A stretch of 12,715 nt of DNA from DASZHC01 sp035938215. GTDB taxonomy: Bacteria; Verrucomicrobiota; Verrucomicrobiia; Chthoniobacterales; JAFAMB01. Under the pieces are notes generated by a model. That model ran no database searches. It worked only from the letters and a program-made list of their open reading frames with translations, and was not told where the DNA came from. Below, in pieces: positions 1 to 5,598 of this stretch (its first letter is position 1; each line of letters opens with the position of its first letter). Location of the stretch: NCBI GenBank assembly GCA_035938215.1, contig DASZHC010000121.1:1-12715 (forward strand). Direction: 5' to 3'. The position numbers and the translations under genes were made by a program.

Positions 1-242
1 GGGCCTCCCAGACCTGATCCGGCGTCAAGGATGGCGGCGCCACGCTCAATGCCGGCAATCTGCGCTAGCTGTTCGGTCGCTGCGAGCCCCATGACGTGAA
101 ATTGGTCCAAGCCAGCAAGCTGCGAAGAGTCGACCGATCCATCAGGCAGAGAATCCAGGATCTTAGTGACTTTCGAGAGCAGGCTGGCCCCGGTTTCGTT
201 CTTTTCGTAGTGCTGTCTGGTTAGCTTAAATAATTCGTTCAT
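1..242 (-). CDS. Class I SAM-dependent methyltransferase, N-terminal part (cut by window edge)
   Basis: The ORF reads leftwards from ATG at 242 and runs off the window, giving 80 codons. The N-terminal stretch is helical, followed by LDQFHVMGLAATEQLAQIAG (residues 45-64) and then the glycine-rich SAM-binding motif I, ILDAGSGLGG (residues 71-80). In the UbiE/sarcosine-dimethylglycine type of small-molecule methyltransferases, a segment of this kind directly precedes motif I. The substrate cannot be told because the remaining two thirds are outside the window. The gene lies 116 bp downstream of the NmrA-like gene on the same strand and could be co-transcribed, and so could fall under the divergent TetR regulator. 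The ribosome binding site is weak (GAAAG). The family call is firm, but the exact subfamily is an inference. Confidence 0.8.
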   Translation of the reverse strand, partial: MNELFKLTRQHYEKNETGASLLSKVTKILDSLPDGSVDSSQLAGLDQFHVMGLAATEQLAQIAGIERGAAILDAGSGLGG

Positions 243-358
243 CGTTTTGCTTTCTAGATGATGAGGAAGTAAATCTGCGATCTGCTATTTGTGCTGCGTG
301 TCGACTTCCGTAGCGCGAAGGCAACCCTCTCGGTCAGCGAGGTGAGACCAGGTATCAA

Positions 359-1459
359 TCACGCGAGTGCTTTCTTCAGCGTACTGCCCACCATAACTGA
401 GCCCTCGGAGCCGTGGCTCGCATTCCAATCGGCGTCGTCGAGCGCGAGATGCGGCGTCGGCGGCACAGGTTGCTCTTGCCCCCGGTCGTAGGTCACGGGA
501 TCGATCCCCGGTAGGATCGGCACTACCATGAAGCGCGCGAAGGCAGCGAGCCGCGCGCCGAAGCTCTGGCGCGATTCTGGCAATGCCGCGTGGCGCCGTG
601 CGATCGTTTCGAAGTCCTCGGCGTCTTTTCCGGTGAGTTCGCGTATCGTATCGTTCGGTGCGCCGACCGCAAACGCGCCGCGGTCATGGTCTTGGAAGTA
701 ATGCCTCAGGCCGCTTAGCAGAATAGGCTCCTTGCCTTGCGCCTTGGCTGCCTTGTAGAACATCCAGAGCGGCGTCCTCACATGCCGCACTTTGTGGTCG
801 ACGACGTGGCCGATGACCGCGGCCATTTCGGTAACAGTGAGGAGTTTCGGCCCAGTCGGCCGGTAGCTCTTGCCCGCGTGGCGCTCTGGATCGAGGAGCG
901 CGGCGACCGCAACGCGGGCGATATCGTCGACCGAGGGCGGGGCGTTACGGCTCTCTCCCGCGACTGGCAGCGGAAAAACCCCGAGATGCGCCGCGAACGG
1001 CATCATCTCCATATAGGGGCTGTCAGCGAAGAAACCGGGATTGACGACGGTGTGCGCCATGCTCGGAAGCGCGGCGAACATCCGATCGATAAGCCAAAGC
1101 TGGCGCGACATAAGCGCCGGGTGGTTGGGCCCAGCGAGCCATTGCGAAAGCCCGACGATCTGTTCGAGGCCGGTCTCACGCGCAGCGGCCGCAAATGCCG
1201 ACGCACTCTGGATCACGAAGGGATGATAGGGCGGGCAGTAGTAAGCTCGCTGCACGCCGCGCATCGCGTCCATCAGCTGACCGGGATCGAAAATGTCCGC
1301 AACCACGACTTCGGCGCCGCGACGCTGGAGCAGATCGCTGCGCGCGTCCCGCACGCGGACGGCGGCTCGTACGGGCCAACCTTTGGCCAGTAGCTCAGTG
1401 ACTACGGCGCCACCAGTCTTTCCGGTTGCGCCGGTTACCAGAATTTTTGGATTAATCAT
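359..1459 (-). CDS. NmrA-like NAD(P)-binding Rossmann-fold protein (atypical SDR)
   Basis: This is a 366-aa protein. ATG 1459 is chosen because the Rossmann motif TGATGKTG then falls at residues 9-16, right after a hydrophobic beta strand (KILVTG), as in NmrA/YwnB-type atypical short-chain dehydrogenases. The upstream in-frame ATG at 1585 would put the operators inside the coding region and is rejected. NmrA-like proteins bind NAD(P)H. Some are quinone or isoflavone reductases and others are redox sensors without catalysis. No YxxxK catalytic pair typical of classical SDRs is obvious. It is longer than the usual 280-300 aa, with an extra C-terminal stretch rich in Pro, Asp and Gly. It is divergent from the TetR gene, with two palindromic operators upstream, so repression by that TetR protein is likely. 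The substrate is unknown. Confidence 0.85.
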   Translation of the reverse strand: MINPKILVTGATGKTGGAVVTELLAKGWPVRAAVRVRDARSDLLQRRGAEVVVADIFDPGQLMDAMRGVQRAYYCPPYHPFVIQSASAFAAAARETGLEQIVGLSQWLAGPNHPALMSRQLWLIDRMFAALPSMAHTVVNPGFFADSPYMEMMPFAAHLGVFPLPVAGESRNAPPSVDDIARVAVAALLDPERHAGKSYRPTGPKLLTVTEMAAVIGHVVDHKVRHVRTPLWMFYKAAKAQGKEPILLSGLRHYFQDHDRGAFAVGAPNDTIRELTGKDAEDFETIARRHAALPESRQSFGARLAAFARFMVVPILPGIDPVTYDRGQEQPVPPTPHLALDDADWNASHGSEGSVMVGSTLKKALA

Positions 1460-1491
1460 GGCAAGAGAAGAGGAGTAGCATTTCAGTTCGA

Positions 1492-1507
1492 GGTACGATA
1501 TCGTACC
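1492..1507. promoter_or_regulatory. Palindromic operator O1 (probable TetR site)
   Basis: GGTACGATATCGTACC is a perfect 16-bp palindrome lying 33 bp upstream of the NmrA-like start codon, in the divergent gap with the TetR gene. Sites of this size and symmetry are typical of TetR dimers that control their neighbour and themselves. That the neighbouring regulator binds here is inference. Confidence 0.7.
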
Positions 1508-1510
1508 ACA

Positions 1511-1523
1511 GTTATAGAATAAC
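1511..1523. promoter_or_regulatory. AT-rich dyad between the operators, possible shared -10 region
   Basis: GTTATAGAATAAC has arms GTTAT/ATAAC around a 3-bp centre, and sits midway between the two operators. It offers -10-like hexamers on both strands (TATAGA on plus; TATTCT or TATAAC on minus). Clear -35 hexamers with good spacing are not evident, so the promoter assignment is tentative. Confidence 0.4.
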
Positions 1524-1524
1524 T

Positions 1525-1540
1525 GGTACGATACCGTACC
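1525..1540. promoter_or_regulatory. Palindromic operator O2 (probable TetR site)
   Basis: GGTACGATACCGTACC is the same palindrome as O1 with one base change near the centre. Its centre is 33 bp (about three helical turns) from that of O1, so both would face the same side of the helix. It ends 15 bp before the TetR start codon, where a bound dimer would obstruct transcription or translation start. Confidence 0.7.
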
Positions 1541-1555
1541 AATAGCAAGTGAAAA

Positions 1556-2212
1556 ATGTCGGAAATCAAGAAACCTAAACGTCACTTACCCTTCTCCCAC
1601 GTTCAGTCCAAGCACGTCTCCAGCTCCATCCGCGAGCGCGTGCTCAAAGCGGCGTTTACCCTCTTTCGTGAACACGGCTTTTCCAGCACCAGCATGCTGG
1701 ATATTGTCACCCGTGCCCGAGTATCTAAACGTGACCTCTACGCGCTATTCAATAACAAACACGCAGTGTTAGCGGCAGGCATCAGCGAACGCGCCCAACG
1801 GATGCGCCAGCCCTTGGACACGACGACTCCTGTGCCGCAGACCCGGGATGCGCTAGCCACGTTGCTCGTTGAGCTCGGCGTATCAATCTTGAAGACGGTG
1901 TGCCACCCGGAAGTGCTGACCGTTTTTCGGCTCGCGATTGCAGAATCCGATCGCGCGCCCGAGATCGCTCGAACACTCGATAGCAGCGGCCGTGAGGCTA
2001 ACCAAAAAGCACTCACCGAACTTGTCAGAAAAGCTCAAGCGGAGGGGTTGGTCGAAGCCGGTGATCCAGCAGTTCTGGCAGCCCGTTATATCGCCGTGCT
2101 CTGGGGAGATCTCCTGATCCGGCTGTTGATGCGTGTACGCGAGGCGCCGACAGCACGCGAAATCGAGGTCCGTGTCCGTACTGCAACGGAGACGTTGATG
2201 GCCTTGCGGTAG
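1556..2212 (+). CDS. TetR/AcrR family transcriptional regulator
   Basis: This is a 218-aa protein, the usual TetR length. An N-terminal helix-turn-helix domain spans about residues 23-70. It carries the family signature: an amphipathic helix (RERVLKAAFTLFREHGF), then STSMLDIVTRARVSKRDLYALFNNKHAVL. The C-terminal half is helical and resembles the AefR-like ligand-binding domain (residues about 95-215, with VRKAQAEGLVEAGDPAVLAARY). A basic N-terminal tail (KKPKRH) precedes the HTH. The start ATG 1556 lies 15 bp after operator O2. The protein most likely represses itself and the divergent NmrA-like gene (and perhaps the methyltransferase behind it), with release by an unknown small ligand. The family is certain, but the ligand and regulon are inferred. 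Confidence 0.93.
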   Translation: MSEIKKPKRHLPFSHVQSKHVSSSIRERVLKAAFTLFREHGFSSTSMLDIVTRARVSKRDLYALFNNKHAVLAAGISERAQRMRQPLDTTTPVPQTRDALATLLVELGVSILKTVCHPEVLTVFRLAIAESDRAPEIARTLDSSGREANQKALTELVRKAQAEGLVEAGDPAVLAARYIAVLWGDLLIRLLMRVREAPTAREIEVRVRTATETLMALR

Positions 2213-2371
2213 ACACTAACGCGTAATCAGTGAAACCGGATCACCAAACTTGCTGAGCTAATCGTCGCGAACCGCGAACCGTCGCTCCGGGATGATTTTC
2301 CAAGCTCGCACCTGGAATGCAGTCACAAGTTCCCGCCGTGCTTCAAAAAAGGGTGAGACTCCTTGCCCAGT

Positions 2372-2415
2372 TATGCCAGATACCGCGCAAAATTCTATGC
2401 CAGATAATTCGCAAA
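2372..2415. repeat. Two-copy tandem repeat, 24-bp period
   Basis: The units at 2372-2391 and 2396-2415 both begin TATGCCAGATA and both end CGCAAA, with only the three middle bases differing (17 of 20 identical). Tandem iterons of this type occur next to insertion-sequence ends, replication origins and regulator sites. Here the context points towards the adjoining repeat block A. Confidence 0.6.
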
Positions 2416-2436
2416 GTGATAAACTCACAAGAAGAA

Positions 2437-2469
2437 CATTAGCCTGGCCTAACTATTGTCCTGCATAAC
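2437..2469 (+). repeat. 33-bp direct repeat, copy A
   Basis: It shares 27 of 33 positions with copy B at 3786-3818. The longest shared cores are ATTAGCCT at the left and GTCCTGCATAAC at the right. Similarity seems to continue patchily to the left (CAGATA and CGC AAA-like blocks). Together with copy B it brackets the antitoxin/toxin remnant and the SnoaL-like gene. Confidence 0.65.
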
Positions 2470-2479
2470 CTGGAGTCGA

Positions 2480-2535
2480 GTAGGTCTCCGCTGGCGAGAG
2501 CGTGATTTCAGATCAAGGCGACTGCGGAGACCTAC
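2480..2535. repeat. Hairpin with 12-bp perfect stem and 32-nt loop
   Basis: GTAGGTCTCCGC (2480-2491) is perfectly complementary to GCGGAGACCTAC (2524-2535). Inside the loop a small nested stem TGAT/ATCA is possible. It lies 10 nt after repeat copy A. It lacks a following T-tract, so it is not a standard intrinsic terminator. It may be a subterminal palindrome of a mobile element or a structured RNA. Confidence 0.6.
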
Positions 2536-2703
2536 AACCCGCGTTTCGAGCACCTAAAGAGGGGATGGCGAAGCATGGGAGAGTAGTCCATTTGTCGCGT
2601 AAGCCGCTGAAATGCAAATGCTTGTATCACGATCTTTCGAAGACTTGAGGCATCATGACAACTGTGAGAAGCTCGGAGAATAGTTGAACCGATCCTTTCA
2701 ATC

Positions 2704-2913
2704 ATGAGCAGTTTGGCTGAAATCCAGGAGGCAATTGAAAAGCTTGGGCCAGAAGAGCGTGCCGAATTGTGGGACTGGTTTCAAGCCCAGGAGGTTGAAG
2801 AAACTGACGAGATGCTTGCGGCTGTTGATGAAGGAATCCGTTCTATCGAAGAACAAGGCGGAACTCCTGCGGAAGAGGTTCGGAAGCTGATTCCGAAATG
2901 GATTACAAGGTAA
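2704..2913 (+). CDS. Small antitoxin of a ParE/RelE-type toxin-antitoxin pair
   Basis: This 69-aa acidic, helical protein begins MSSLAEIQEAIEKLGPEERA. That opening is typical of short antitoxins of the addiction-module type lacking an obvious ribbon-helix-helix domain. The gene overlaps the toxin start by 16 nt (2898-2913), and such an overlap is usual in these operons for translational coupling. Its normal role is to wrap and neutralise the cognate ParE/RelE toxin in the cytoplasm. It appears complete, while its partner does not (see the toxin remnant). The start ATG 2704 has no strong Shine-Dalgarno sequence. Function is inferred from composition, size, overlap and the toxin-like neighbour. 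Confidence 0.75.
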   Translation: MSSLAEIQEAIEKLGPEERAELWDWFQAQEVEETDEMLAAVDEGIRSIEEQGGTPAEEVRKLIPKWITR

Positions 2914-3050
2914 TCTATTCGCCCAACGCAATCAGCGATTTGGCAGAGATTGTTCGTTTCGTCGCTCAAGATGATGCGCAAGCTGCACTGAGGCTGGGAA
3001 AACAGCTTGCTGATGATGCCGATTCATTAGATGGGGGGTATGTTCCCAGT
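2898..3050 (+). pseudogene. ParE/RelE-family toxin, 5' remnant
   Basis: The reading frame starts at ATG 2898 with MDYKVIYSPNAISDLAEIVR, the first strand and helix of ParE/RelE-superfamily toxins. Resemblance continues to about residue 45 (AALRLGKQLADDADSL). After that, the expected PxxGR region and the C-terminal strands that carry the basic active residues cannot be recognised. The frame stays open past 3050 and runs, through unrecognised sequence, into the SnoaL-like gene in the same frame, making a 281-codon ORF. A full ParE is about 90-100 aa, so the catalytic half is missing. I interpret this as a toxin truncated by deletion or recombination. A chance-open fusion protein is the alternative. 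Confidence 0.6.
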
Positions 3051-3287
3051 GGCCGGAAAGCAGAGGACGGCAGAATCGATGACAGGTACAACCTGGTTGA
3101 ACTCACAACGAGCTCGTATCCCGCGCGAACCAGGCGCAAGCGAACTCCGCTGGCTGGTAACCTGGCTGTTCGTTACCAAGCTCGATGTGCCTTCTTACTT
3201 TTTATGAGCTGCCAGCTTATACTCAGCTCAGCGTCTGTAAGTAGAGGCGTTCACCTGAAGCAGGAACCACCAAGTAGTGGCACGTTC

Positions 3288-3743
3288 ATGACCAAATCCA
3301 AATATGCAATTTTTGATGCCCTGAATCCCTTCTTTGAAATTGTCCAGGAAGGGCTAACCGGACTCGTTGACGGCAAACATTTCTTCGACACGATTGCGGA
3401 TGATGCATTTTTCGATTTCCGCTACAACTTTCCCGGTTGGCCTCTGACGATTCGGGGGCGAGCCGATCTGATGGATCAGTTTTCGGGATACGGCAACTCT
3501 ATAAAGCTTCACTCGGCCGATGGGCTTGTCGTGCACCGCTCTCAGGATAGTCGCATCGTGATCCTCGAATACGACGTGCACGGCAAGATTCTCTCAACCG
3601 GGGTGTCCTATGACAACAGGCTCATCTCGGTCATCACGATCGAGAACAGAAAAATCGTGCACTGGAGAGATTACATGGACTCTCTTGCCGCGTGGACGGC
3701 GTTGAACGGCAACATAGTTCCAGCCACAACCTCTCGCGCATAA
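3288..3743 (+). CDS. SnoaL-like / NTF2-fold (nuclear transport factor 2 family) protein
   Basis: This is a 151-aa protein starting at ATG 3288 (MTKSKYAIFDALNPFFEIVQ). The pattern fits the cone-shaped NTF2/ketosteroid-isomerase fold: an N-terminal helix, then DGKHFFDTIADDAFFDFRY, a Gly-Trp-Pro turn (PGWPLTIRGRADLMDQF) and paired beta strands. It ends with KIVHWRDYMDSLAAWTAL, the common closing strand and helix of this group. Members are small isomerases, hydratases or binding proteins, and the substrate here cannot be named. The open frame extends upstream without a stop into the toxin remnant at 2898. ATG 3288 is preferred because the fold starts there. Only a weak ribosome binding site is visible. 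Proteins of this kind often sit beside NmrA-like and TetR genes, and both occur 1 kb upstream. Confidence 0.8.
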   Translation: MTKSKYAIFDALNPFFEIVQEGLTGLVDGKHFFDTIADDAFFDFRYNFPGWPLTIRGRADLMDQFSGYGNSIKLHSADGLVVHRSQDSRIVILEYDVHGKILSTGVSYDNRLISVITIENRKIVHWRDYMDSLAAWTALNGNIVPATTSRA

Positions 3744-3785
3744 ATCCGATACGCGAAAATAATTTCCCAAATCACAGAATTTAGG

Positions 3786-3818
3786 AATTAGCCTCGCGTA
3801 ATTTTAGTCCTGCATAAC
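3786..3818 (+). repeat. 33-bp direct repeat, copy B
   Basis: It matches copy A (2437-2469) at 27 of 33 positions, in the same orientation and 1349 bp away. The right-hand core GTCCTGCATAAC is identical. It begins 42 bp after the stop codon of the SnoaL-like gene. Confidence 0.65.
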
Positions 3819-3838
3819 GCAGAGCATTTTTAGGCCGG

Positions 3839-3889
3839 CGTCGCGGCGGGAGAGGCTTGGAATGGATAACAGGGGTGATCGCCGCGACG
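3839..3889. repeat. Hairpin with 10-bp perfect stem and 31-nt loop
   Basis: CGTCGCGGCG (3839-3848) pairs perfectly with CGCCGCGACG (3880-3889). It lies 20 nt after repeat copy B, as the other hairpin follows copy A. The stem sequences of the two hairpins differ, but stem and loop sizes are nearly equal and both loops are purine-rich (GGAGAG and GGCGAGAG near their left side). There is no T-tract. Confidence 0.55.
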
Positions 3890-4037
3890 GTGGGCTAAAA
3901 ATGGAACCCCTTTTGTGGGTGGTTATTGACGATGCGTCACGACCGGGAGGGGAGGTGGAGTGGGGGCAGATCTATGACTCGCCGACGTCTATGCCGATTT
4001 TCCAGCCGCGTTGCTCGGACCAGAAGTGGGTGGTATC

Positions 4038-4283
4038 ATGCGAAGCATGAGTTTTACGGTTGAACTTCCTGACTCTGTCGCGGAAGCGCTACGTCTCGCA
4101 CCAGCTGACGCGGAAGCCGAGGTGCGTAAGGAACTTGCGCTGGCACTTTACGCTCGCGGCATTCTGGGGTTCGGAAAGGCCAGGGAGCTTTGTGGAAAAG
4201 GTTCAATCCAGGATCACGCCGCCAAAGCGGTGAGGTTCCGATCCGGATTTCAGCCAATTCCCGAGCAATTTCCTCCACATTGA
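4038..4283 (+). pseudogene. UPF0175-family antitoxin, truncated at the C-terminus
   Basis: Residues from MSFTVELPDSVAEALRL through ELALALYARGILGFGKAREL are the N-terminal 50 residues of UPF0175 proteins (about 80-90 aa), antitoxin-like partners of PIN or DUF3368 toxins. After AREL the expected LxxxEF and the following RGIPxxY segment are replaced by unrelated, basic sequence up to the stop at 4281-4283. ATG 4038 has a GGTGG element in front, and ATG 4047 is an alternative start. No toxin gene follows, as the next recognisable sequence is a recombinase fragment. The fragment probably lost its end in the same rearrangements that broke the integrase. Confidence 0.6.
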
Positions 4284-4460
4284 CAGGCCGGGAGCCGATG
4301 CGCGTCGAAGGAGCCCATCGGCTCTGCAATGCCTGCAAGACCACCGAAGAAAAGCTCGTCCTCTGGACGTTGCTGCATACCGGGCTAAAGGGTATCCGAG
4401 CTGGGCGGCCTGACGCCTTAACACCTCCTGTGGCAGCAGAAAGCGCTGCACATCAAGCCT
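4256..4460 (+). pseudogene. Tyrosine recombinase (phage-type integrase) internal fragment, frameshifted
   Basis: One frame reads LCNACKTTEEKLVLWTLLHTGL, the region around the first catalytic arginine of tyrosine recombinases (consensus TGLRVSEL). The match then jumps to another frame near 4390, reading VSELGGLTP, then a stop, then LLWQQKALHIK. The catalytic arginine itself falls at the frameshift and reads Lys-Gly. Resemblance ends around 4460. This is a non-functional remnant of an integrase of the type carried by integrative elements. It shows that a mobile element once sat here. Confidence 0.7.
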
Positions 4461-4568
4461 ATTTTCAACGGCTAGCGACCGCAAAAGCTCTAGTGCTCGC
4501 TGGGTTAAATTCCAACAAAGGTGCCAAAAGTCTCACAGGCCCGTGATTCCAAGATCGTTCGGTGTCCA

Positions 4569-4716
4569 TTAGATGTTGCCTCCCTGGATAGCCTCCTGAT
4601 ACGCCTGTTCGACTGCGCCCAGTGAGAGGTGCTGATAGATTTCCAGGCTCTTTTTGCTCTCACGGCCGGAGATCAGTTGGATCTGTGCATCCGATAGACC
4701 CCGTGTGGTGGCCCAT
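4569..4716 (-). pseudogene. Tyrosine recombinase C-terminal fragment, opposite strand
   Basis: The minus strand reads RGLSDAQIQLISGRESKKSL, then EIYQHLSLGAVEQAYQEAIQ, and ends at a TAA (4569-4571). This is the C-terminal catalytic block of tyrosine recombinases, in which the GHxxxxxTxxxY motif supplies the nucleophilic tyrosine (here in EIYQH). The histidine of the GH pair is Arg here (SGRES). The fragment breaks off at about 4716, where an inverted-repeat cluster begins. It converges with the plus-strand fragment at 4256-4460, so either an inversion split one gene or these derive from two integrases. Confidence 0.7.
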
Positions 4717-4813
4717 TTTGGGAGAGAACGACCTTTCGGAGGACGGGTTGCAGGATACGGTCGGTATCAAGCTCCCAAAATTGGACGACTAAACAAGCGC
4801 CAATTTTGGGAGC
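4713..4813. repeat. Cluster of three CCAATTTTGGGAG-type motifs, including a 14-bp inverted repeat
   Basis: GCTCCCAAAATTGG (4771-4784) and CCAATTTTGGGAGC (4800-4813) are perfect inverted repeats around 15 nt. A third near copy, CCATTTTGGGAG (4713-4724), lacks one A and sits exactly where the recombinase C-terminal fragment breaks off. The 72-bp piece 4713-4784 is therefore bounded by inverted repeats, like a tiny insertion. No T-tract follows, so it is not a typical terminator. Confidence 0.55.
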
Positions 4814-5595
4814 CGCAGAATATGCGCTCAAACGAGCCGTTTGATCCTTCGCTTCAAATCGTCCTAAGATCGAACCTGATCGTTCGTGCGTCATCGCGGA
4901 GGAAAATTTCGGGCAATAAGAAAAGCGGTCGGTGGCTAGAGCAACCCGTGATTCCGCGTAGGGAAAGCCATAGTGAGCTGGAAAATATTCAGTGCGCTAA
5001 AATTGCTGACTGCCTTACCAAAGCTGCTCTGGGGCAGGATGCGCCGGCTTTTTCGCCACAGCTTTAATACCCGATGGATCCGCGCATAAATCATTTGGCT
5101 GTGACTGGCTCCTGCGGGTTGGCCCACGACCACGGCGTATGCCGCTTTTTAGGAACGACTGGATTGGGATCCCGCTTGGTGGTGTTGCCCTCACTTTGGT
5201 TGGAATCGCATTAGATTAGACCTTCCACGCGACTCAAGTTTCGGGACGTCATTGGATTGACCGAGCCATTCTTAGATCTTTGCCATAAGGTTATAGAATT
5301 GTTTATCGTTCGCCGGTTAGTGCCCCACAGATTGTCCAGTCCGATACGATCATTGTCTACTCTAAAACTAAGGTAGCGCTGGCGAAGTTAAAACTCCGGG
5401 ATGTGTCACCCGCCAGGACCTCGAAAGTTTTGAGATAAGCGAGCCACGAAGGCCACGCCTCTGGGAGTGCCTCGGATGCCAGGCATCGGCTTGTTCCATC
5501 GCTTTATTATTGGTCTGTTCGCTGCGACGAGGTAAATTCCGGTCATCTACCCCACCATTCGCCTCGACTGCAAAGTTGCAACACATCTGACGAAT
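4814..5595. other. Long interval without recognisable genes
   Basis: These 782 bases contain only short open frames with no family resemblance on either strand. The longest, which overlaps from 4654 to 5067 on plus, mixes recombinase antisense and unrelated sequence and looks like chance. A 26-codon frame at about 5140-5222 encodes a hydrophobic stretch, but has no support beyond that. No convincing promoter for the polymerase gene was found. The stretch looks like decayed coding DNA of the former mobile element. Confidence 0.5.
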
Positions 5596-5598
5596 TTG

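Larger units (their letters stand above)
2213..2703. other. Non-coding interval with repeats, no recognised gene
   Basis: These 491 bases between the TetR gene and the antitoxin show no ORF with family resemblance on either strand. They hold a 24-bp-period tandem repeat (2372-2415), copy A of a 33-bp direct repeat (2437-2469) and a 12-bp-stem hairpin (2480-2535). No T-tract terminator is visible after the TetR gene. No strong promoter or ribosome binding site is seen before the antitoxin. Confidence 0.6.

Noticed and set aside
737..1393. Long plus-strand frame (218 codons) opposite the NmrA-like gene
   Set aside because: It is antisense to a well supported Rossmann-fold gene, with no family resemblance and an Arg-rich composition typical of a GC-rich shadow frame.
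2437..2535. Integron attC site
   Set aside because: GCCTAAC fits the RYYYAAC core, but no partner GTTRRRY core at suitable spacing, copy B lacks the core, and there is no integron integrase.
3862..4050. 62-codon plus-strand frame after repeat B
   Set aside because: It starts inside the hairpin, has no ribosome binding site, and no protein-like pattern.
4654..5067. 137-codon plus-strand frame
   Set aside because: It begins antisense to the recombinase C-terminus and runs through the inverted-repeat cluster; no family resemblance.
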